A stretch of DNA of 38,696 nucleotides, taken from assembly GCA_021739625.1 (NCBI GenBank), contig JAIPBJ010000019.1, positions 1 through 38,696 on the forward strand, read 5' to 3'. Each line of letters begins with the position of its first letter. Positions within the stretch are counted from its first letter, which is position 1. The stretch comes from Flavobacteriales bacterium (GTDB taxonomy: Bacteria; Bacteroidota; Bacteroidia; UBA10329). The notes beneath the pieces are model-generated. The model was not told the origin of the DNA, searched no databases, and worked only from the letters and a program-made list of their open reading frames with translations. Shown in pieces: positions 17,776 to 25,273 of this stretch. The position numbers were made by a program, and so were the translations under genes.

Positions 17776-20700
17776 TTAGAAGTTGAGCATCAGGCCCACC
17801 CTGAACCTCCTTGGAATGGAGAAGTTGGCCGGGTTGTTGGCCTTCACGGAATACAGATCACGGAATGATTGTTCGTTGGTTTGGTTCGAAATGTCCACTT
17901 GGCTCTGGGCGGCAGCCAGATATCCGTCATCATTGGGATTGCCAGTGGCACGGTAAACGCTGATCACGTTCTGCGTGTTCAGCAGGTTCTGAAGGTCGAT
18001 GTAGAAGTTGAGCACTGAGGTCTTGGCAGATTTGCCCTCGGATGCTTTCCTCCAAGTGATGTTGAAATCACGGTCAACACGCATGTCGATACGGAACTGC
18101 CACGGTTTGGACGACCCGTTGATAGATCCTTCCAAGAAGCCCGATGCGCCACCGCTGATAAGTGCGTCTGCTGTGGTATTGGTCTGTGCAGAATATGGCG
18201 TTCCCGAACCTGCACGGATGATGGCGAAAACACCGAAATTCTCAAACCAGTTGATCACTTTTCCGTTCTTTCTGGTAGTCTTCGGTCCGGTGTAGTTCTT
18301 GCCTCCACCGAAACGGTAGTCGGCACTTACCACGATGTTGTGACGCTGATCGAAATCCAACGGTTGGGTGACACGCAGGTTCGGGAAACCGGCATTCACC
18401 AGATTCTGGCTTGTTGTTGAGTTGGAACCCGTACCGTCAGCGAACTGGAGCGTATAGGACACGCGCAGTTGGATGTTGTTCGTTCTGCGAAGGTCGTAGG
18501 ACAGGGTCAGACCTTTGATTGTGCCGAAGTCAAGGTTGCGGAAGGTGAGGTAGGTGCGCGGATAGGCCTCGTTCACGCGGAACACCGTGATCTGGTCACG
18601 CATTTCGCGGTAGAAACCGTTGATCTCGATGGCCGAGCGTTTGCTCAGTTTCTGTTTGAAACCGATGGCATATTCAATCGTGGTCTCAGGTTTCAGATCG
18701 GGGTTGTTCACAATGTCATTGCCAATGTTCTCTATGAACAGATAGTCCACCAGACTAAGACGGTTGCCATCCAATGGACGCTGGGTCAGTACGTCATAGT
18801 TGGCGTAGAACAGCGCATCTTCAGAGATCGGGAATGAGAAGGAGATACGCGGCATAACGTTCACCTGCGGCTCATAGTCCTTGAATGCACCTGATTCGAT
18901 CTTCGGTGCGCTCGTCTCACCCCCTGAACCATAGGTTGCATTCAGCAGATAAGGTGCTATACCGGTACCAGTGCGCAGCACAGATGGATCGGTGATGACC
19001 ACGCCCTGAGCATTGTACCACACGTCCCCTTCACGATAACCCACTATGGCAGTGGGGGCTGTACGGTCATTCACATACACCACTGCATCGTCTGAAATGT
19101 TTGACGGGTGCGAAACTGAAATACCGCCCGGAAGGGTGTTCACGTCACCTTTCTTAAAGGTCTCGACCAGCGAGTAAGGATCTTTCAGCACCTTCTGGTT
19201 GGCATCGAATCGGTCAACGCGAACTCCAACACGGAAAATGAGGTCCTTGAAAGTGAACTCGTCCTGAATGTAACCGGCCATATAGATGGGCTCAAAAGGG
19301 GCCACCTTGCGTGTGAACCGGCCATATTGGTCTTTCTCCGTGAAGAAGTCCTCGAAAGTTGGCTTGCCTGACAGGCGTTCGCCCGTATGGTCAAATCCAT
19401 AGTAGTTGGCCCTATAGTTTCCGTTGTTCAACAGTTCATCGGCACTGAACCAGTTGGTCTGGAAGAATGATGGGTCGAATGAGTCGATGTCCAACCAGTC
19501 GGTCCCGGCAGGGTCAAGGCCCAAGGCCACACGCATGTTATAGTCGATGAAGGACTGGCCCACACCCCCAAGCAGGGGGTTGTTGGCATCAACAGGTGTG
19601 TACAGCGGGTTGTAGCTGATGGTATCTGTATAGTTCCCATTGGCATCAAAATGGATGATGGGATTGGTCCTGTCCTGTTGAGAAAGGTGGTTGTTCGCAT
19701 AAAGACGGGTCAATTCCCAAAGGTTGTAGGGCGAGTATCCGATAAAGGCGTCACTGCGCTGTTCATATTCAAAACCAAGGGTGATACTATGATTCCGGAT
19801 GTCAAAAGCACCTGTTGCGGCCACACGAATCTGGCTCTGATCCAGTTTGCTGTAGGCATCGTATGGATAGCCGGTGTTCCTCCACAGGTTGTAAACATTG
19901 AGCGGCAGGTCACCGTTCCTCAATGCCCCACGGTCCTGATTGATCTGCGTCAGGTTCTCATAACGGCCTGCCGGGTCATCATACAGGTTGTAATACTGCT
20001 GTGTATAGGCCGACAGTTGAGGATTGACGTCTGATGATGTGAACAGCACGGTGGTGTCACGGTCAGGGCCTTGGAGGAAGCCCGGAAGGCCGGTCACCTC
20101 ATCAATGCCAAAAGCGTATGTCTTCTCTTTCAACGTTTCGAACTTGCCCACATAGCCATAGCGGAAGAGATTGTCCTCATGCCGCGCGTCCTGCCTGATG
20201 CGGGTGTACCGTTCATAGTCGGCCTGAATGCTGTAATAAGCGTTGGAAATGCCGCCTTTCTTACCCTCTTCTGCCTTGGCGTTGTTGAAACGCTGGGTGA
20301 AACGTCCGTACACCCTCCATGTCTTGTTGATCTCCTCACCGTTGTTCCCATAATTGAACATCGAGTTGGCATAATCATAAAGTCTCCTGTCATTGAAGTC
20401 CATTGATCCGCCCACTTTGAACGTGATGTTGGGAGTGGTATAGAGGTCTATGTTGCCAGAAGCGACAACACCACGGCTTGGCACATTCCTGCGTTGGGCA
20501 TCGTATTCAAGGTCACTGGTCCTCACGAATTCAGAGGCCAGATAGCTTCCTCCATTCGGGTTGCGGATGATGGGGTTTGCCTGAAGCTCGGCCAGTTTAT
20601 CATCGTTCACATAATAGTGGCCGAGGGCAGAAGGGCGGGGATCCTGCGTGTAATTGACCTCACCTGCCAGAAAATATCCCAGCAACGGACGTTTTGCCTT

Positions 20701-21540
20701 GCCTTCAGGATCGGACTTGTCCTTGATACTGATAAGTGGGCCCGAAATGTTGGCCCCAATGAGATGATAGCCTTGTGGGTCGAGCAGATAGTTGTTCTTA
20801 TCGCTCAGACGGATGCCCCCTGAACTTAGCACTTCGATACTGCCTGTGGTCTTTCTCGAAGCTCCTTTGGTGGTCACAGAGATGATGCCGCCTGTCACGT
20901 CACCGAACTGAGCGGGCACACCGCCAGTGAGTACGGTCACCTGCTCGTATGCGCCTTGCGGGAGGTTGGCCGAGCCACGCACCTTCACACCATCTATATA
21001 GGTGTCGGTCGATCCTTCGCGTGTTCCTCTCACGCTGCCTATGGCACCGTCATTGTCCTGAACACCTGCAACCGATGTCACAGCCGCGTTGGCACCTCTG
21101 CTTGGCATTTTCTCAATGTCCTTACCGGAAACCGTGGTCTTGGCACCACCGTCACGCTCAATCAGAGGAGTCTCATATTCAATGATGGTCACCTCACCGA
21201 GCTTGATGCCGGCCGATAGTTTGAAGTCCACAAACGCAATCTGGCCTGCAGTGATGGTCACACCGGTCTTTTCCTGTGCGCCATAGCCCACCACAGACGC
21301 TTTCACCGTATAGCCAGAACCCGGTTTGAGGGCCGCAATACGGTATTTGCCGTCAAAGTCGGTCGATGCACCGGTCACCTGCTGGCCAGCCAGCATCACC
21401 ACCACGTTGGCGAAAGGAACAGTCTCACCGCTGACCTCATCGGTCAGTGTGCCCTGTAGGGTTCCAGTTCCTATCTGTGCATGCACAGCAGCTACTGAAA
21501 AAACGGAAATTGTGGCGAGTAGGAGAAGTCTTCTCATCAT
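17776..21540 (-). CDS. TonB-dependent receptor with carboxypeptidase-regulatory-like N-terminal domain
   Basis: This 1254-aa outer-membrane receptor has a signal peptide (MMRRLLLLATISVFSVAAVH, cut after AQ). A CarboxypepD_reg/CNA-B-like beta-sandwich follows (about residues 24-110: GTLQGTLTDEVSGETVPFAN). The plug domain has SVAGVQDNDGAIGSVRGTRE, DTYIDGVKVRG and QFGDVTGGIISVTTKG. A very long beta barrel ends RRFRVGLMLNF with a terminal phenylalanine. Such SusC-like proteins import or export oligosaccharides, peptides or metal complexes using TonB energy. No SusD partner is adjacent. Instead the downstream genes encode a T9SS cargo and a PorV-like barrel, so a classical glycan-uptake locus is not supported. 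It starts at ATG 21540 (a second ATG follows directly) and heads a likely three-gene operon. Confidence 0.92.
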   Translation of the reverse strand: MMRRLLLLATISVFSVAAVHAQIGTGTLQGTLTDEVSGETVPFANVVVMLAGQQVTGASTDFDGKYRIAALKPGSGYTVKASVVGYGAQEKTGVTITAGQIAFVDFKLSAGIKLGEVTIIEYETPLIERDGGAKTTVSGKDIEKMPSRGANAAVTSVAGVQDNDGAIGSVRGTREGSTDTYIDGVKVRGSANLPQGAYEQVTVLTGGVPAQFGDVTGGIISVTTKGASRKTTGSIEVLSSGGIRLSDKNNYLLDPQGYHLIGANISGPLISIKDKSDPEGKAKRPLLGYFLAGEVNYTQDPRPSALGHYYVNDDKLAELQANPIIRNPNGGSYLASEFVRTSDLEYDAQRRNVPSRGVVASGNIDLYTTPNITFKVGGSMDFNDRRLYDYANSMFNYGNNGEEINKTWRVYGRFTQRFNNAKAEEGKKGGISNAYYSIQADYERYTRIRQDARHEDNLFRYGYVGKFETLKEKTYAFGIDEVTGLPGFLQGPDRDTTVLFTSSDVNPQLSAYTQQYYNLYDDPAGRYENLTQINQDRGALRNGDLPLNVYNLWRNTGYPYDAYSKLDQSQIRVAATGAFDIRNHSITLGFEYEQRSDAFIGYSPYNLWELTRLYANNHLSQQDRTNPIIHFDANGNYTDTISYNPLYTPVDANNPLLGGVGQSFIDYNMRVALGLDPAGTDWLDIDSFDPSFFQTNWFSADELLNNGNYRANYYGFDHTGERLSGKPTFEDFFTEKDQYGRFTRKVAPFEPIYMAGYIQDEFTFKDLIFRVGVRVDRFDANQKVLKDPYSLVETFKKGDVNTLPGGISVSHPSNISDDAVVYVNDRTAPTAIVGYREGDVWYNAQGVVITDPSVLRTGTGIAPYLLNATYGSGGETSAPKIESGAFKDYEPQVNVMPRISFSFPISEDALFYANYDVLTQRPLDGNRLSLVDYLFIENIGNDIVNNPDLKPETTIEYAIGFKQKLSKRSAIEINGFYREMRDQITVFRVNEAYPRTYLTFRNLDFGTIKGLTLSYDLRRTNNIQLRVSYTLQFADGTGSNSTTSQNLVNAGFPNLRVTQPLDFDQRHNIVVSADYRFGGGKNYTGPKTTRKNGKVINWFENFGVFAIIRAGSGTPYSAQTNTTADALISGGASGFLEGSINGSSKPWQFRIDMRVDRDFNITWRKASEGKSAKTSVLNFYIDLQNLLNTQNVISVYRATGNPNDDGYLAAAQSQVDISNQTNEQSFRDLYSVKANNPANFSIPRRFRVGLMLNF

Positions 21541-21643
21541 ATCTGTACAGTTTCAGATGCTTCCTAAAAAAGCGCGGCTAAAATAGAAAACATCAATTGG
21601 GGTCATGGGAATCATCAAACAAATGTTAAATCGTGTTAAGCAT

Positions 21644-22096
21644 CTAAGCGTAAGGTCGTTGCAGAATGGCACTGTAAGCGATTGCATTTCGCAGGTCGAA
21701 CCGTTCATCAGCATGAACCTTCACCGCCACTTGTTCAACCGTGCCACGCGGCTCTTTTGTCCTTACAGTCTGGCTTCTCGAGCGTGTTCGGGGTGTAAGT
21801 CGCGATGTGCGGACCGGGGGAGTGTGGGAAACCGAAATTGGCACCCGTATATGCACCGGCCTCGGAGCGGGAGTGGGAGTTGGAACCACAGGCACGGGAA
21901 CGCGCTGTTCCTCGCCCATCAGCTGACGCATCAGTTCTTCCATCGTGCTAGGCTGCTCAGGCGCACGCTCTTGGGGCTGCTGTCTGCGATGCTGAGGTGC
22001 CTGTTGCTGTTCCTGCTGCTTTTTCGCCTGCGACTTCTTGTAGGCATTCAACAGGAACCACCCGACCACCACTGCGAGATAGATGATTTCTTCCAT
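21644..22096 (-). CDS. Single-pass membrane protein with proline-rich linker, unknown function
   Basis: The 150-aa product has one N-terminal membrane helix (EEIIYLAVVVGWFLLNAY). A Lys/Gln/Pro-rich, probably disordered stretch follows (residues 20-110, with PVPVVPTPTPAPRP). The C-terminus is DLRNAIAYSAILQRPY. That last motif recurs, as I recall, at the end of many uncharacterised Bacteroidota membrane proteins (DLRKAVIYSEILNR-like). The start is ATG 22096. It is followed 103 bp later by the TonB-dependent receptor on the same strand. The function is unknown; the conserved tail may be a docking motif. Confidence 0.75.
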   Translation of the reverse strand: MEEIIYLAVVVGWFLLNAYKKSQAKKQQEQQQAPQHRRQQPQERAPEQPSTMEELMRQLMGEEQRVPVPVVPTPTPAPRPVHIRVPISVSHTPPVRTSRLTPRTRSRSQTVRTKEPRGTVEQVAVKVHADERFDLRNAIAYSAILQRPYA

Positions 22097-22109
22097 GAGT
22101 TCTAATTGT

Positions 22110-22137
22110 GTTCAGTGTTCAATGTCCAATGTTCAAA
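22110..22137. repeat. Four-unit heptanucleotide tract
   Basis: The sequence reads as four 7-bp units GTTCAGT, GTTCAAT, GTCCAAT and GTTCAAA, followed by GTTGTTG. It sits 13 bp upstream of the start codon of the 150-aa membrane protein gene and resembles the heptamers at 1960-2057. Confidence 0.7.
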
Positions 22138-22180
22138 GTTGTTGTTGTTCCTGTCAGCACTTATTTCCTGACCACCTTAT

Positions 22181-22450
22181 TCAATTCCTCTTTTTCTTCG
22201 CCTTCCAACTCTTCGACCTGTTTCCCTTGTCCGATTTTTTTTTCGACTCCTTCATTCTCTTCCGCGTCTCCTTGTCCTGCGATTTGATATGGGCCTTCAA
22301 ACCCGCGTCAATGGCTTTTTTCTCCTCTTTTTTCAGCGCGGCCTGTTTTTTCTCAGTGGCCTTCTGTGCCTTCGTTGCCTGACTTTGGGCGATGGCAGGT
22401 GCAATGCTGCATACTGATAAGAAGACAACGATGGCGATGAGTTTCCGCAT
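22181..22450 (-). CDS. Small exported lysine-rich protein, unknown function
   Basis: The 89-aa product has a clear signal peptide (MRKLIAIVVFLSVCSIAPAI, cut near AQS). The mature part is almost entirely charged and helical (ATEKKQAALKKEEKKAIDAG and a KKSDKGNRSKSWKAKKKRN tail), strongly basic. A longer reading from 22519 adds 23 residues ahead of the signal peptide and is unlikely, so I use ATG 22450. It lies 84 bp upstream of the 150-aa membrane protein gene on the same strand and is divergent from the Rieske-like lipoprotein gene. No function is recognised; binding to nucleic acid or an acidic glycan in the periplasm is speculation. Confidence 0.65.
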   Translation of the reverse strand: MRKLIAIVVFLSVCSIAPAIAQSQATKAQKATEKKQAALKKEEKKAIDAGLKAHIKSQDKETRKRMKESKKKSDKGNRSKSWKAKKKRN

Positions 22451-22678
22451 GGGGCCAAAGATGGTGGATGAATGGGCCGATTCGGGACTTGCATCCGACT
22501 TTTCGTGTTCTGTTTTCATTTTCTGATGATTCGGGCGCCTTTGCCCATCGAGATTTCACTTTCCGGGATTGTGAGTCGTGTATTCTTGCCTGCAACGATG
22601 TTTGCCCTTTCGTTCAATATGGGGATTGCACAAATGCGGAACATGAATGGCGAAGGTAAGGGGACTACCTTTGATGCC

Positions 22679-23107
22679 ATGAATCGGTCTTTGCTAGTTG
22701 CTGCCTTCTTCGTTTCAGTGGTATCGTCATTTCCTTCATGCGAGAACACCAATCGCTCGGGAATCCCATACGCGCCTGTCAACTTCCAGATCGTGGTCTC
22801 GAACCCCGAATTTGCGGCCCTTCAGGCCGTTGGCGGATATGTCTCCATCACAGGTGGGTCGCGTGGCATCATCATCTACCGCGCATCGCCCGATGAGTTC
22901 CGTGCCTACGACCGTCATTGCACTTTTTTGCCAGAGGAAGGCTGCCGCACCACGGTCGATAACACGGATATTTTCGCGGTGTGTGATGAATGCTGCGACT
23001 CTAAATTCCTCCTTGTGGATGGTACACCCACAGAAGGCCCGGCCGCACTTGGACTGCTTCAGTACAACACCTCTTTCAACGGCAACGTGCTTTGGATAAC
23101 CAATTAG
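22679..23107 (+). CDS. Rieske-fold-like lipoprotein with altered metal ligands
   Basis: The 142-aa product has a hydrophobic N-terminus ending in a possible lipobox (VSSFPSC). The body resembles a Rieske domain: GGSRGIIIYRASPDEFRAYD, then a first loop RHCTFLPEEGC, a second loop VCDECCDSKFLLVDG and the closing GPAALGLLQYN. Canonical Rieske proteins bind [2Fe-2S] through C-x-H and C-x2-H. Here the expected histidines are replaced (CTF and CDECC), so cluster binding is doubtful. I recall similar CPCCGSKF-type proteins in other Bacteroidota. The start chosen is ATG 22679, immediately before the lipoprotein signal; the open frame extends upstream to 22472 without matching a signal. The function is unknown. 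Confidence 0.75.
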   Translation: MNRSLLVAAFFVSVVSSFPSCENTNRSGIPYAPVNFQIVVSNPEFAALQAVGGYVSITGGSRGIIIYRASPDEFRAYDRHCTFLPEEGCRTTVDNTDIFAVCDECCDSKFLLVDGTPTEGPAALGLLQYNTSFNGNVLWITN

Positions 23108-23134
23108 CCTTTGGCTATTCGCCTTTCGCTGTTC
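23107..23134. repeat. Four-unit heptanucleotide tract at a stop codon
   Basis: Starting on the last base of the lipoprotein stop codon, the sequence reads GCCTTTG, GCTATTC, GCCTTTC and GCTGTTC in a 7-bp period. The units closely resemble those at 32438-32472. The tract lies between this gene and hldD. Confidence 0.7.
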
Positions 23135-23165
23135 GCGATCATCAGTAGTCAGAAATCACCCATCA

Positions 23166-24131
23166 ATGATTATCGTCACAGGTGCAGCGGGTTTCATTGG
23201 CAGTTGCCTGCTTTCAGGACTCCGCAATGCAGGCTATGCAGACCTTGTGGCTGTTGATGATTTCAGCCGCAAGGACAAGCTGCCGAACCTCGAAGGCAAG
23301 CCGCTCACCGCAAGGGTTCACCGCGATGAATTCGTCCCTTGGCTGCGCGAGAATCAGCGCATGGTGCAGTTCGTGTTCCATTTGGGGGCCCGCACAGACA
23401 CCACCGAATCCGACCGCAGCATTTTCCAGCGCCTCAATGTCGACTTCTCGAAGCGTGTGTGGGAATGCTGTGCCGAATTCGGTCTTCCACTTGTGTATGC
23501 ATCTTCTGCCGCGACCTATGGCATGGGCGAACAGGGGTTTGAGGACAACCATTCCGTGATTCATAACCTCATTCCACTGAACCCATACGGTGAGTCGAAG
23601 AACATATTCGACAAGTGGGCCTTAGTGCAATCGAAGCAACCTCCTTCCTGGCAGGGATTGAAGTTCTTCAATGTCTATGGACCCAACGAGTACCACAAGG
23701 GAAGGATGGCATCCGTGGTCTTTCACGCCTTTCATCAGATTCGCGATTCGGGTGCGCTCAGACTCTTCCGCTCTCACCATCCCGACTATCGGGACGGTGA
23801 GCAGTTGCGGGACTTCATCTATGTGAAGGATGTAATCGAGGTGTGCCTGTTCCTTATGGAGAACCGTGGGAACAATGGCATTTACAACCTCGGCACAGGC
23901 ACTGCCCGCACCTTCCTTAGCCTTGCCCGCGCCACTTTCGCAGCAATGGGCAGAGCAGAGGACATCCGTTTTGTTGATACCCCGTCCGACATCCGAGACA
24001 AGTACCAGTATTTCACAGAGGCCAATATGGCCAAGCTGCGCGGCATAGGCTACGACCGTCCATTTCTTTCCTTGGAGGAAGGCGTGAACGATTACGTGAC
24101 CGGATACCTTACTACCGGTGCCCGTTTCTGA
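23166..24131 (+). CDS. hldD: ADP-L-glycero-D-manno-heptose 6-epimerase-like SDR enzyme
   Basis: This 321-aa extended short-chain dehydrogenase/reductase has an NAD(P)-binding motif GAAGFIG (residues 6-12). HLGARTDTTESD precedes SSAATYG (catalytic Ser), and the catalytic pair Y141/K145 is in YGESK. The FNVYGPNEYHKGRMASV and RDFIYVKDV segments are close to HldD/RfaD, which epimerises ADP-heptose at C6 for the LPS inner core. It is cytosolic. Other sugar-nucleotide epimerases share the fold, but the YGPNEYHKG segment favours HldD. The other heptose genes are not in the window. A weak hairpin (24138-24164) follows the stop. Confidence 0.85.
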   Translation: MIIVTGAAGFIGSCLLSGLRNAGYADLVAVDDFSRKDKLPNLEGKPLTARVHRDEFVPWLRENQRMVQFVFHLGARTDTTESDRSIFQRLNVDFSKRVWECCAEFGLPLVYASSAATYGMGEQGFEDNHSVIHNLIPLNPYGESKNIFDKWALVQSKQPPSWQGLKFFNVYGPNEYHKGRMASVVFHAFHQIRDSGALRLFRSHHPDYRDGEQLRDFIYVKDVIEVCLFLMENRGNNGIYNLGTGTARTFLSLARATFAAMGRAEDIRFVDTPSDIRDKYQYFTEANMAKLRGIGYDRPFLSLEEGVNDYVTGYLTTGARF

Positions 24132-24137
24132 TGGATG

Positions 24138-24164
24138 GACAGGGCCTTTCGGGCCTATTCTGTC
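24138..24164 (+). terminator. Possible terminator after hldD
   Basis: GACAG at 24138-24142 can pair with CTGTC at 24160-24164, and the intervening GGCC repeats can pair with each other. The stem has a bulge, and the sequence that follows (TTCTTACC) is only mildly T-rich. It begins 7 bp after the hldD stop codon. Confidence 0.35.
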
Positions 24165-24257
24165 TTCTTACCAGTATGTCAAAGAACGCGCAGGCTCCCT
24201 GTGCCCCTGCTCTGCCAAGCGGGGAAATCATTGATTCACAAGATGTAGGGAGAAAAA

Positions 24258-24734
24258 TTATTGCTTGATGATGCGCTTCACTATCGCACGGTTGCCCATC
24301 TGCACGCGCACCAGATACATTCCTGTTCTGTACCTCGAAAAATCGATCTTCTGACTTTTGATGTCAGGAACGAAGACACCCTGATCGATCAGCCTGCCGA
24401 GTGCATCGCATATCTCGTATGGCATATCGGTCTTGACGGTGAATTCGAAGTCGAACACCGCATCATCTTTCACAGGGTTGGGATAGACATTGAAGTCGCC
24501 CTCGGAGTCATCGCCATCATCACCCAATTCTCCATCGCGGCTGCCATCGCGGAAAAGTGGTGCCGTACTCTGTGCGGTGGTCGGAACATCGGTCACCATC
24601 TGTCTGGTCTGCATAGCGGACTGACCCAAGGCATTGCCCTTGTCGATCAATATCCAGACCATCACCAACGTAACGACCGCTGCTGCTTTCAACAGGGTAT
24701 GTCCTTTCAGAGCTGTGGGGTAGTGTGCTTTCAT
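24258..24734 (-). CDS. Small T9SS type A cargo protein
   Basis: The 158-aa product has an N-terminal hydrophobic signal segment (LLKAAAVVTLVMVWILIDKG). A short polar, acidic linker follows (DGELGDDGDDSEGDF). The type A T9SS sorting domain covers the last 80 residues or so (VYPNPVKDDAVFDFEF, CDALGRLIDQGVF, FSRYRTGMYLVRVQMGN, VKRIIKQ). Almost no passenger remains between signal and sorting domain. It should be exported and surface-anchored. The gene stands alone, divergent from the 521-aa protein gene across a 539-bp spacer. I know of no function for such minimal cargo. Confidence 0.85.
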   Translation of the reverse strand: MKAHYPTALKGHTLLKAAAVVTLVMVWILIDKGNALGQSAMQTRQMVTDVPTTAQSTAPLFRDGSRDGELGDDGDDSEGDFNVYPNPVKDDAVFDFEFTVKTDMPYEICDALGRLIDQGVFVPDIKSQKIDFSRYRTGMYLVRVQMGNRAIVKRIIKQ

Positions 24735-25273
24735 GGCAGATTGATTTTGATGGTTCCTATTTATATATGCTTCAAAGTTTGTGATTCAGATGCGAATTCG
24801 GGGATGTGCGTGTGCGTTTTTTGAAATCCCGGTGAGCTGCTTTCGATTTGATGAGGTGAAATTACACAGGGGATTCGGACCGGCCAAACCAAAGTTTTGC
24901 AGATTCTATACAGGCTAAAGTTGTCAAACAGAGAATACGAAAAACATAAGTATCAGTAAATCAGATTATTGAGCTAACAATTTTTCTCCGAAAATTACAG
25001 TTCTAACGGCTTTACAACTTATTGCCGAAAATTACAGTTCTAACGGTCAGAATTTGGGTGAAAATGACCTGTTTCAGGTATCCTCAATTCAATTGCAATG
25101 ACTACCTTGATGCTGCAACAAGTCATGGACAGCGGAAATCTCACACTTCATGTATCCCGCTTGTTTATTGGGTTTTGTACTTGTTCTGATGGTGAATTGA
25201 ATGATACGGTGACCCTTCCCACTATTACAATTCCGAGCCTCTTTGACAAAACAAAAATGTAGCAAATTATTAC
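24735..25273. other. 539-bp divergent intergenic region
   Basis: No gene is supported here. The only structure I see is a pair of identical 22-bp direct repeats at 24988-25009 and 25025-25046. The stretch is AT-rich compared with flanking genes, as expected for promoters of the two divergent genes. I could not fix promoter boxes with confidence. Confidence 0.7.
24988..25046. repeat. Two identical 22-bp direct repeats
   Basis: The 22-bp sequence that starts CCGAAAATTACAG and ends TTCTAACGG occurs at 24988-25009 and again, without change, at 25025-25046. The period is 37 bp with a 15-bp spacer. The unit begins CCG and ends CGG. They lie about 230-285 bp upstream of the 521-aa protein gene and 250-310 bp upstream of the T9SS cargo gene, so they could be paired regulator sites. 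Confidence 0.75.

Noticed and set aside
24988-25046. Short CRISPR array
   Set aside because: There are only two repeats of 22 bp with a 15-bp spacer, and no cas genes.
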